Source of the DNA: Amycolatopsis decaplanina DSM 44594
GTDB lineage: Bacteria > Actinomycetota > Actinomycetes > Mycobacteriales > Pseudonocardiaceae
Assembly: GCF_000342005.1 (NCBI RefSeq)
Contig: NZ_AOHO01000069.1
Location: 1-64,000, forward strand
Direction of reading: 5' to 3'
Length of the DNA stretch: 64,000 bases
Made by a program: the position numbers and the translations under genes. Below the pieces are notes generated by a model. The model worked only from the letters and a program-made list of their open reading frames with translations, was not told where the DNA came from and did not search any database. Positions 43,616 to 51,289 of this stretch are shown here, one piece after another. Position 1 is the stretch's first letter; each line of letters opens with the position of its first letter.

Positions 43616-45318
43616 GGGGTGACGTCCAGTTTCGCCGCGGCCCGCAGCAGTCCGGGGGTGAGCCGGGAGAGGACGAGCGCGGCCTTGGCCTCCGGGGTCG
43701 ACGGCTGGATGGCCTTGTCCTTCTCGACGGCGCGCAGGATGTCGCGCGCGACCTTCTCCGGACCGAAGCCGCGTTTCGCGTACAGCTTGCTGCTCGACTT
43801 CTGGCGCCGCTTCTGCTCGATGTCGTCGACGCCGACGAACCGGGTGGTGCTGGTGATGTTGGTGTTCACGATGCCGGGACAGATCGCGGTGACGCCGATG
43901 TTCTCGGCGGCCAACTCGGCCCGCAGGCATACGCTCAAGGTCAGCACGGCGGATTTCGTGGTGGCGTACGCGGAAAGGATCTTCGACGGCAGATAGGCGG
44001 CGGCCGAGGCGACGTTGACGATCTGGCCGCCTTCGGCCCGCTCGCGCATCTGCTCGGCGAAGACGCGGCAGCCGTGGATGACGCCCCACAGGTTCACGTC
44101 GATGAGGCGTTCCCAGTCCTTGACCGTCGTGTCGAGGAACGGGCCGGACAGGCCGATCCCCGCGTTGTTGACGACGATGTCCGGGACGCCGAACTCCTCC
44201 TTGACCCGCTGGGCGAACTTCTCGACCGCTTCGGCGTCGGAGGAGTCCACTGTGTACTCGCCGACGGTCGCGCCCTTGTCCCGCAGGAGTTTCGCGGTGT
44301 CCGCGGCGGCCGAGCCGTTGATGTCGGTGATGACGAGATCGGCGCCCTTGTCCGCGAACGCGAGCGCCGTCGCACGGCCGATCCCGCTGCCGGCGCCGGT
44401 GATCACTACGAGCTTGTGCGCGAAACCGCCCGACCGGGCCCGCTTGAGCGCACGGCTCTCCTCACCGCCTTCGACATGGTCGATCAGTTCGGCGGTGGCG
44501 TCGGCGATCACCTGTGGTTTCTCGCGGACCACCCAGTGCGTGCCGACGATCCGGCGGATCCGGAGGTCCGGCGCCCAGCGCTCGATCTCGGTCTGCAGCG
44601 GCGTGGTGACGAACTTGTCGCCGGTGGGCGCGAGCACCTGCACCGGGATCTCGGCGTGCCGCGGCCGCGGCCGGGAAAGGCGCGTGAACATGTTGGCGCG
44701 GTAGAGGTTGAGCCCGTACAGGCCGTCCGAAGTGGACGGGGCCGCGGCCGCCGGGTCCATCCGGCCGATGAGCGCGCCCATCGCGCCCGTACGCCAGAGC
44801 ACCTGCGGGATCAGGGGGATCTGGAACCCGAGGATGTAGGTCGAATGCGCCCATTGGACGAGCGCGTTCTTGAGCCGTTTCGGGTTGGGGCGCACCTGCG
44901 CGCGGAACCACGCGCCCGCGTGGTCGAGGCTCGGCCCGGAGATCGACGTGAACGACGCGAGCCGTCCGCGCAGCCTGTCCCCGGTGACCGAATGCCAGGT
45001 CTGGATGGAGCCCCAGTCATGCGCGAGCAGGTGGACCTTGCCCTCGGGCTGGACCTCGTCGACGACCGCGGCGAGGTCATCGGACAACTGGTCCAGTTTG
45101 TAGGACCCGCGTCCCGAAGGCTTGTCCGAACGGCCCGCGCCGCGGACGTCGTAGACGACGACCCGGTAGCGGCGTTCCAGCGAGGCGGCGATGCCGTCCC
45201 ACATGGAGCCGTTGTCCGGATAGCCGTGGACGAGCACCACCGTGGGCGCGTCGTCGACACCGGTCACCCGGACCGAGAGGCGGACACCGTCGCTGGCCGT
45301 CACCCACTTGTGAGACAT
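43612..45318 (-). CDS. Fused alpha/beta (epoxide) hydrolase and short-chain dehydrogenase, EphD-like
   Basis: 568 residues, a natural two-enzyme fusion like mycobacterial EphD (Rv2214c). Residues 1-285 form an alpha/beta hydrolase: HGYPDNG at 31-37, nucleophile Asp101 in HDWGS, acid near 234 and His261. Residues 300-568 form an SDR: GAGSGIG at 308-314, NNAG, Ser438, Tyr451 and Lys455. EphD acts in mycolic acid modification in mycobacteria. Amycolatopsis lacks mycolates, so the substrate here must differ. The ATG is 3 bp from the operator dyad. Confidence 0.9.
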   Translation of the reverse strand: MSHKWVTASDGVRLSVRVTGVDDAPTVVLVHGYPDNGSMWDGIAASLERRYRVVVYDVRGAGRSDKPSGRGSYKLDQLSDDLAAVVDEVQPEGKVHLLAHDWGSIQTWHSVTGDRLRGRLASFTSISGPSLDHAGAWFRAQVRPNPKRLKNALVQWAHSTYILGFQIPLIPQVLWRTGAMGALIGRMDPAAAAPSTSDGLYGLNLYRANMFTRLSRPRPRHAEIPVQVLAPTGDKFVTTPLQTEIERWAPDLRIRRIVGTHWVVREKPQVIADATAELIDHVEGGEESRALKRARSGGFAHKLVVITGAGSGIGRATALAFADKGADLVITDINGSAAADTAKLLRDKGATVGEYTVDSSDAEAVEKFAQRVKEEFGVPDIVVNNAGIGLSGPFLDTTVKDWERLIDVNLWGVIHGCRVFAEQMRERAEGGQIVNVASAAAYLPSKILSAYATTKSAVLTLSVCLRAELAAENIGVTAICPGIVNTNITSTTRFVGVDDIEQKRRQKSSSKLYAKRGFGPEKVARDILRAVEKDKAIQPSTPEAKAALVLSRLTPGLLRAAAKLDVTP

Positions 45319-45320
45319 AG

Positions 45321-45342
45321 TGTCATGTTAGACAACATGTCA
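45321..45342. promoter_or_regulatory. Palindromic TetR operator candidate
   Basis: TGTCATGTT (45321-45329) and AACATGTCA (45334-45342) form a dyad with 8 of 9 bases matching and a 4-bp spacer. It lies 3 bp upstream of the EphD-like start codon, overlapping its likely promoter. Confidence 0.65.
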
Positions 45343-45372
45343 ATAAGGCCTGATCCGGCCGCGGTTCAACAG

Positions 45373-45580
45373 TCAGTGACCACTCGAGTTCCAGAACCAG
45401 TCGGCGGCGCGAGGGCCGCCGAACACCGCCTCGACAGGCCAGCTGTATCCGGTGATCGCCAGAGCCGCCTTGCGCGACGACGTACACCCCGGCGTGTATC
45501 ACCCAGTTCCGGAGCGGGTTCGCGCGCTTGTTCGCCTCCTCCGTCACCGATTCGGCCGCTTGCGAACTGTCCTCGATCAT
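45373..45580 (-). pseudogene. Frameshifted small 2TM-like membrane protein
   Basis: From ATG 45580 the frame reads MIEDSSQAAESVTEEANKR, then NPLRNWVIHAGVYVVAQ, and then becomes unlike a protein. In the next frame the sequence continues sensibly as ALAITGYSWPVEAVFGG and ends at a stop at 45373-45375. Length is 208 nt, one more than a multiple of three, so a single extra A (CAAGG for CAGG, near 45470) breaks it. The N-terminal part looks like the first helix of a 2TM-domain protein. It may be a true decay mutation or a sequencing error. The start overlaps the end of the adjacent MFS remnant. Confidence 0.6.
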
Positions 45581-46171
45581 GCGGGGCACCGGCTTTTCCT
45601 TTTGTGACAACGTTTTTCGTGGTTCCACGGGAAACAGGCGACGCGCCGGCCGGCGTCCGAGCCGTAGAGCTGACCCGCCAGGAAGGTCCCGATCGTCGCT
45701 CCGAGTAGCGTCGCGCTCTCGTAGATCCCCATCGCCCGGCCGAGGCCCGAACAGGACTCACATGACCGCGAGCACCGCCGAGCTCGGTCAACGCGACGAG
45801 CGCGAGTATCGGGCGCATCCTCTTGCCCGATTGCGGCAGTCGTGGTGCGCACTGCTCTCGCACCTGCGCGGACCTCGCGAGCCCCTCCCCCGCCCTGGCC
45901 CGCAACGCGACCCAGAACAGCGCGCCGCCAAGAACAGTGGCCGGATAGGCGACCCCGATGTCCGACGCCACCGCGTAGACCACAAAGGACTGTCTATAGA
46001 GGACAGCCCGGCGGCCGCGATCCGGCCCGGTCGCCCCGGTCCGCGAGCGAGCCCGCCATCGGCCGGACCACTCCCCACCCACAACGGCAGGAGGAAATCC
46101 AGGACCTCCGCCGGGCCCTTGGTCAGCGCCATGGCGAGCTGGTTCTCCTCCGCTCGCCGTTTCTGCGCCAC
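45577..46171 (-). pseudogene. Degenerate MFS transporter remnant
   Basis: Pieces of one MFS protein occur in different frames on the minus strand: MALTKGPAEVLDFLLPLWVG at the start, then FVVYAVASDIGVAYPATVLGG and ALFWVALRARAGEG, then RMRPILALVALTELGGA, and finally GRAMGIYESATLLGATIG with FLAGQLYGSDAG. The spacing is far too short for a full 400-residue transporter, so large internal deletions and at least two frameshifts have occurred. Likely ancestor: an MFS pump divergent from the TetR remnant at 46356. Confidence 0.7.
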
Positions 46172-46274
46172 TTCGTCTACCCCAGTACCCCTGTTCGGAT
46201 ACGACTGAATTCTAAAAAGTGGCGGTCAGGCGAGGCGGCTTGGCCGGACGGCAAGGTGGGTCGCGCAGAGGTAG

Positions 46275-46321
46275 GACTGTGTGGATTTTGGGACGTCAGA
46301 TGTCCCAAAATCCACACAGTC
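46275..46321. repeat. Family-F hairpin between MFS and TetR remnants
   Basis: Perfect 20-bp arms (46275-46294 and 46302-46321, core GTGTGGATTTTGGGAC) with a 7-nt loop. It sits between the two broken genes. It resembles other intergenic palindromes in size but shares no core with them. Confidence 0.85.
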
Positions 46322-46355
46322 ACGGTCCGCCCGCCGCAGGAGAGAGGATGCGTCC

Positions 46356-46740
46356 GTGCCGAAGATCGTGGACCGCGCCGAACGTCGCCCTCCTGCGCAT
46401 CGTCGCGCGCGAAGGCGTCGAGGCCGGGGTGTCCGCGGGCGCGGCGCAGAAGTACTTCTCCACCAAGGAGGATCTGTTCCGATTCGCCCTCGACATGACG
46501 AGCGAGTTCCTGGAACAGTGCTGGAAAACCCTCGATCAGTCCGGCAACCTACGCCTTCACCGACCGCGCCGCCGTCCGGCCGTCCTGGGCCGAGTTCATC
46601 CGCACCGGCTACGACGAACTCGCGGCAATCACGACGCAGTACATCTCGATGGCCCAGTCGGCCGGCCACGTCCGGGACGACCTCGCGCCTCCGAAGGCTT
46701 CGCGCAGCGCACGCTCACCCCGCTCACCCCACGCAATTAG
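46356..46740 (+). pseudogene. Degenerate TetR/AcrR regulator
   Basis: Begins PKIVDRAERR after a GTG with AGGAGAGAGG upstream. It then continues in a second frame as ALLRIVAREGVEAGVSAGAA and YFSTKEDLFRFALDMTSEFL, and in a third as TYAFTDRAAVRPSWAEFIRT and GYDELAAITTQYISMAQSAG. The DNA-binding part lacks about ten residues before the recognition helix, and two frame changes follow. It is the broken partner of the divergent MFS remnant. Confidence 0.7.
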
Positions 46741-46753
46741 TCACCTACTTGCG
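46732..46753. repeat. Family-C arm, upstream of the DUF559 gene
   Basis: 22 bp beginning CGCAATT and ending TTGCG, core CACCTACTTGCG. Its reverse complement matches 47752-47773 at 21 of 22 bases. These two arms are the halves of one family-C palindrome separated by 998 bp that include the nuclease-like gene. Confidence 0.85.
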
Positions 46754-46856
46754 CCGGATCGGCCGGTTGTACACAGGCCGGGGTGGTTGTGGACAAGTAG
46801 CCCGAAGTTGATCTTGAAACGGCGGTGGCGGCAGGAGCGGATGCCATCGTCGAGGC

Positions 46857-47801
46857 ATGCCCAGAAACCACTACGCGGAAGTCGCCGACTTCTCCGGCCC
46901 CTTCCTTGGCAGCCGCGCCGTCAGCGAAGGTGATCTCACCCGTTCACAGCTCCGGTCGGGGCCGTACAACCGGCTGTTCCAGAATGTCTACGTCCCGATC
47001 CGCATTCCGCAGGATCACGTGCTCCGTTGCAAGGCGGCGATCCTCGCCGCACCGGCCAGCGCGGTGTTGACCGGCTGTTCGGCCGCGACCGTACGCGGCT
47101 TCCCTTTCGCGCTCGACAACGATCCGGTCGAGTTCGTCATCCCCGAAGAAGAAGGGTTCCATTTCCAGCGTGGGATGCATTTGAAGCGTTCCAGGCTGAT
47201 CGGTGAAGATTTCGAGCCGTGGCGAGACGGCCGCATCGCGACTCCGCTGCGCATGACCATGGACATCCTGGCCAACACCCGGCTCCATCGTTCGTTCCCC
47301 AGGGTCGTCGGTCTGGTCGACGCACTGATCCATGCCGGTTTCGTCGAGCGCGAGCAGCTGGAGAGGTACTTCGAGCACCGTCATGACCACGGCATCGTGA
47401 GGGCGAGGAAGGCGCTGGAGCTCTCCGACGGCAGAGCCGAGTCCATCCCCGAATCCGAGGTCCGGACCTGGCTGCGGATTCACGACATCGAGGCGGAGCC
47501 CCAGGTGGAGGTCTACCGTGGCGAGCGCTTCCTCGGACGGCTCGACCTCGCGATCCGGGAGGCGAAACTCGCCATCGAGTACGACGGCGCTTGGCATCTC
47601 GAAGGGGAGCAACCCCGGCTGGACGCCGAGCGGCGGACGCTGATGGAAGCCGACGGCTGGCGGTTCATCGTGATCACGAAAGAAGAGCTCTACGGCGATC
47701 CGAAGGCCATGGTCGCTCGCGTACGGGACGCGCTCCGTGCAAGCCCCCTTCCGCAAGTAGGTGACCAATTGCGGGGACACCGGTGTCCATCGATCGGTTG
47801 A
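46857..47801 (+). CDS. AbiEi-like/DUF559 nuclease-domain protein bracketed by palindrome arms
   Basis: 314 residues. The N-terminal 100 residues have the winged-helix-like pattern of AbiEi antitoxin-type proteins (LTRSQLRSG, LTGCSAATVRG). The C-terminal part carries the DUF559 Vsr-like endonuclease core: FLGRLDLAIREAKLAIEYDGAWH (acidic residues near 230 and 241-243) and LMEADGWRFIVITKEEL. Such proteins are multi-copy in actinobacteria with unknown function. The last 17 residues run through the right arm of the flanking palindrome. It stands alone, not paired with a visible AbiEii toxin. A nuclease role is predicted from the fold only. Confidence 0.85.
   Translation: MPRNHYAEVADFSGPFLGSRAVSEGDLTRSQLRSGPYNRLFQNVYVPIRIPQDHVLRCKAAILAAPASAVLTGCSAATVRGFPFALDNDPVEFVIPEEEGFHFQRGMHLKRSRLIGEDFEPWRDGRIATPLRMTMDILANTRLHRSFPRVVGLVDALIHAGFVEREQLERYFEHRHDHGIVRARKALELSDGRAESIPESEVRTWLRIHDIEAEPQVEVYRGERFLGRLDLAIREAKLAIEYDGAWHLEGEQPRLDAERRTLMEADGWRFIVITKEELYGDPKAMVARVRDALRASPLPQVGDQLRGHRCPSIG
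47752..47773. repeat. Family-C arm, inside the 3' end of the DUF559 gene
   Basis: 22 bp beginning CGCAAG and ending ATTGCG. The inverted counterpart of 46732-46753; it is translated as part of the DUF559 protein C-terminus. Confidence 0.85.
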
Positions 47802-47861
47802 CAGCCGGGTTCAGTCCAGCGGACGTCCCGTGAACCCCGCCCCGCACAGCACGATCGACGT

Positions 47862-48701
47862 ATGAAAACGGCAGTGAAAGTGCGTGGCCTGCGCAAGGAG
47901 TACCCGGGCCACACGGCCGTCGGGGGTATCGACCTCGACATCGAACAGGGCGAGGTGTTCGCGCTGCTCGGCCCGAACGGGGCGGGCAAGACGACGACGG
48001 TGGAGATCCTGGAGGGCCACCGCAAGCGGACGTCCGGCGAGGTCGACGTCCTCGGCGAAGATCCCGGCACCGCGGGTCGCGCTTGGCGGGCGAGGCTGGG
48101 AATCGTGTTGCAGACGGCCAACGACGCCGCCGAGCTCACCGTCGCCGAGACCGTCCGGCACTTCGCCCGCTACTACCCGGATCCCCGTGACACCGAAGAA
48201 GTGATCGAGAAGGTCGGCCTGACCGAGAAGGCGGGCGCCCGCGTCAAGAACCTTTCCGGCGGGCAACGGCGTCGCGTGGACGTCGCGCTCGGGATCATCG
48301 GGCGGCCCGAGCTGGTGTTCCTCGACGAGCCCACGACCGGGTTCGACCCGGCGGCCCGGCGCCAGTTCTGGGAGCTGATCAGGAGTCTCGCCCGCGAAGG
48401 CACGACGATCCTGCTCACGACCCACTATCTCGACGAGGCCGAGGCACTGGCCGACCGCGTCGCGGTCATCACGCGTGGCGCGATCGTCGCCGAGGGGACA
48501 CCGCAGACGCTGGGCGGCCGGGCGACCGCGGAGGCCACCGTCCGCTGGGCCGACGAGCACGGCAGCCACCAGGAACGCACCCATTACCCGGCCAAGCTGA
48601 TCCGTGAGCTTTCCGCCGACGGCTGCGAACCGTCGGAGCTGACCGTCCACCGCCCCACCCTCGAAGAGACCTACCTCGACCTGATCGGAGAAGCCCGATG
48701 A
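47862..48701 (+). CDS. ABC exporter ATP-binding protein
   Basis: 279 residues. Walker A GPNGAGKTTT near residue 40, signature LSGGQRRRVD, Walker B LVFLDEPTTGFDP and switch histidine in LTTHYLDEAEAL. CcmA/DrrA-type exporter ATPase. First gene of a four-gene unit in which every junction overlaps by 4 bp; next are the permease, a histidine kinase and a response regulator, an arrangement of sensor-coupled drug or lipid exporters. Confidence 0.92.
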   Translation: MKTAVKVRGLRKEYPGHTAVGGIDLDIEQGEVFALLGPNGAGKTTTVEILEGHRKRTSGEVDVLGEDPGTAGRAWRARLGIVLQTANDAAELTVAETVRHFARYYPDPRDTEEVIEKVGLTEKAGARVKNLSGGQRRRVDVALGIIGRPELVFLDEPTTGFDPAARRQFWELIRSLAREGTTILLTTHYLDEAEALADRVAVITRGAIVAEGTPQTLGGRATAEATVRWADEHGSHQERTHYPAKLIRELSADGCEPSELTVHRPTLEETYLDLIGEAR

Positions 48702-49510
48702 GCACGCTGACCCTCCCGGGCACCTTCTCGCTCGGCCTCGTCAGGGGCGCCGCGGAGATCAAACAGTTCTTCCGCATCCGTGAGCAGGTGATCTTCACCT
48801 TCGCGTTCCCGTCGCTGCTGATGATCCTGCTCGGCTCGATGCTGAACTCCTCGATGCCCGGCATGGCGATCACGACCGGTCAGGTGCTGGCCGCGGGCAT
48901 GATCGGCTCCGGCATCGTCTCGACGTCGTTCAACAGCGTCGGCATCGGCCTCGCGTCCGATCGTGAAGCCGGTGCGCTGAAACGGCTTCGTGGTACACCG
49001 ATGCCCGCCGCGTCCTACTTCATCGGCAAGATCATCCTGGTCGGCGCGACGAGTATCGCCCAAGTCGTGCTGATGTCGATCGTCGGCAGCCTGTTGTTCG
49101 ACCTGAGCCTGCCCACCGACCCGGTGAAACTGCTGACCGCGCTGTGGGTCTTCCTGCTCGGTGTCACCAGCTGCACGCTGCTGGGCATCGCGCTCGGTTC
49201 GGTGACCGAATCGGTCAGCGGCGCGGTCGCCGTGGCCAACCTGATCTACATCGCGCTGCAGTTCATCTCCGGCGTGTTCGTCACGCCGATCACCAATCTG
49301 CCGAAGGTTATGGTCGACATCGCTTCGTTCTTCCCGGTGAAGTGGATCTGCCAGGGCTTCCGCTCGGTGTTCCTGCCGGCCGAAGCCGCGACACAGGAAA
49401 TGGCGGGGACATGGGAACTTCCGATGGTGGCACTGGTGCTGACGGCGTGGTGCGTCGCGGGACTGCTGCTGGCGAAGCTGACGTTCCGCTGGTCGAACGA
49501 AGGCAAGTGA
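48698..49510 (+). CDS. ABC-2 exporter permease
   Basis: 270 residues with about six membrane helices (TMs near 35-53, 65-85, 110-135, 145-165, 175-195 and 245-262). The block LASDREAGALKRLRGTPMPAASYFIGK is typical of DrrB-type ABC-2 permeases. Exports an unknown substrate with the upstream ATPase. ATG overlaps the ATPase stop. Confidence 0.9.
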   Translation: MSTLTLPGTFSLGLVRGAAEIKQFFRIREQVIFTFAFPSLLMILLGSMLNSSMPGMAITTGQVLAAGMIGSGIVSTSFNSVGIGLASDREAGALKRLRGTPMPAASYFIGKIILVGATSIAQVVLMSIVGSLLFDLSLPTDPVKLLTALWVFLLGVTSCTLLGIALGSVTESVSGAVAVANLIYIALQFISGVFVTPITNLPKVMVDIASFFPVKWICQGFRSVFLPAEAATQEMAGTWELPMVALVLTAWCVAGLLLAKLTFRWSNEGK

Positions 49511-50667
49511 ACGCCTGGGAGCGGTTCTACTGGCTCTGGGAGGTCCTGTTCGGAGTCACCTTCGTCGCGACGACGGCCTTGGTGCTCTTCGAAGACGGGG
49601 CGACGACGGACAAAACGGTCGCGATCCTGTGCTTGACCGGCCTCGGCGTGGCCTACCTGGTCCGGGGACGCCGGCTCATCAAAGGCCCGGACCACGAACG
49701 CACGCCGTGGCTGTTCGCCGGGGTGGTGATGCTCTTCCTCGCGGGCGCCGGCTTCGCCAGCACCACCTCGAGTTTCATCCTGTTCTTCGCGTGCCCGGTG
49801 CTCTTCATGACGCTGTCGACGAAGGCGGCGTCGGTCCTCACCACGGTCGCGGTACTGCTGGGTCCGGCGTCGTCGATCGCCCGAGGCGGCTTCGATCAGC
49901 CTTCTTTGCGCATCCTGCTGCCGATGACGGCGATCCTGATCGTCTTCAGCATCCTCGCCGGTCGCTACACCACCCAGATCATCGAGCAGAGCAAGAGCAG
50001 GGCCACGTTGATCGAACAGCTGAAAGCCAGTCAGGCGGAGGTCTCCCGGCTCTCCCGGGAGGCGGGGACGGCCGCCGAACGCGAGCGCATGGCCCGCGAG
50101 ATCCACGACACGCTCGCGCAGGGCTTCACCAGCATCGTGACGCTGACCCAGGCCATCGAGTCCGAAATGGACACCGATCCGAAGGCGGCCCGCCGTCACC
50201 TGGAACTGGCGGCACGGACGGCGCGGGAGAACCTGGCCGAGGCGAGGGCGATGGTCGCGGCGCAGGGGCCGACGGCGCTCGCCGCCGCGTCACTGGAGGA
50301 AGCCTTGCGCCGTCAGGTGGAACGCCTGACCGAGGAGACCGGGATCGAGGCGTCGATCGAGGTCGGCGGCCCGCTGCCCGCGCTTCCGATGGCCACCGAG
50401 GTCGTCCTGCTGCGCGGGGCGCAGGAGGCGCTGAGCAACATCCGCAAACACTCCCGCGCCACCACGGTCTCGCTCCGGCTGTCCGTTATGGACGGACGAG
50501 TCCGGCTCGGCGTGACCGACGACGGCACCGGATTCGACCCCGCCGCGCCCACCGGCGGCTTCGGTCTGGCGGGGATGCGGGCGCGCACCGATCAGGTCGG
50601 TGGCATCGTGACATTGAAGAGCGAACCCGGTACGGGGACGACGCTGGAACTGGAGGTGCCCGCGTGA
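49507..50667 (+). CDS. Sensor histidine kinase, HisKA_3 (DesK/NarX-like)
   Basis: 386 residues. Five or six membrane helices in the first 170 residues form a membrane sensor, then a coiled-coil linker, then HisKA_3 with the phospho-acceptor His in REIHDTLAQGF near residue 201, and HATPase motifs (ALSNIRKHSRA, DDGTGFDP, GFGLAGMRAR). GTG 49507 overlaps the permease stop by 4 bp, which fixes the start. It should phosphorylate the response regulator that follows. Confidence 0.92.
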   Translation: MNAWERFYWLWEVLFGVTFVATTALVLFEDGATTDKTVAILCLTGLGVAYLVRGRRLIKGPDHERTPWLFAGVVMLFLAGAGFASTTSSFILFFACPVLFMTLSTKAASVLTTVAVLLGPASSIARGGFDQPSLRILLPMTAILIVFSILAGRYTTQIIEQSKSRATLIEQLKASQAEVSRLSREAGTAAERERMAREIHDTLAQGFTSIVTLTQAIESEMDTDPKAARRHLELAARTARENLAEARAMVAAQGPTALAAASLEEALRRQVERLTEETGIEASIEVGGPLPALPMATEVVLLRGAQEALSNIRKHSRATTVSLRLSVMDGRVRLGVTDDGTGFDPAAPTGGFGLAGMRARTDQVGGIVTLKSEPGTGTTLELEVPA

Positions 50668-51284
50668 TCACGATCATGCTGGTCGACGATCACCCCGTGG
50701 TGCGGGAAGGCCTGCGCGGCATGCTGGAGGCCGAGCCGGACCTGAGCGTCATCGGGGAAGCGGGCTCCGGCGACGAGGCCGTCGCGCTGAGCCGGGTCAA
50801 GCAGCCGGACGTGATCCTGATGGATCTGCGGATGCCCGGTCTCGACGGCGTCGGGGCGACGCGGAAGATCCTCGCCGACCGGCCGGGCCAGCGGGTCGTC
50901 GTACTCACCACCTACGAGACGGACGCGGACATTCTGCGCGCGGTCGAAGCGGGAGCCTCCGGCTACTTGTTGAAGGACGCTTCGCGCACGGAACTGGCCG
51001 GCGCGATCCGTGCGGCGTCACGCGGTGAAACCGTGTTGGCGCCTTCGGTTGCCGGAAAGCTGGTGAACCGGGTGCGCAACCCGACGGCGTCGCCGTTGTC
51101 GGCGCGCGAAATCGAAGTACTCCGGCTGGTGGCGCAGGGAAGCACGAACGCCGACATCGGGCGGACGCTCCACATCAGCGAGGCGACCGTCAAGACCCAC
51201 CTGCTCCGGACGTTCGGAAAACTGGACGTTTCGGACCGCACGGCGGCTGTGACCACCGCTATGCGACTCGGCCTGCTCGGGTAG
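50664..51284 (+). CDS. NarL/FixJ-type response regulator
   Basis: 206 residues. Receiver domain: acidic pocket VDDHPVVREG, phospho-acceptor Asp54 in MDLRMPG, and conserved lysine in LLKDAS. Output domain: LuxR-type HTH (LSAREIEVLRLVAQGSTNADIGRTLHIS). The GTG overlaps the kinase stop. Probably controls the exporter operon it belongs to. Confidence 0.93.
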   Translation: MITIMLVDDHPVVREGLRGMLEAEPDLSVIGEAGSGDEAVALSRVKQPDVILMDLRMPGLDGVGATRKILADRPGQRVVVLTTYETDADILRAVEAGASGYLLKDASRTELAGAIRAASRGETVLAPSVAGKLVNRVRNPTASPLSAREIEVLRLVAQGSTNADIGRTLHISEATVKTHLLRTFGKLDVSDRTAAVTTAMRLGLLG

Positions 51285-51289
51285 GCAGA

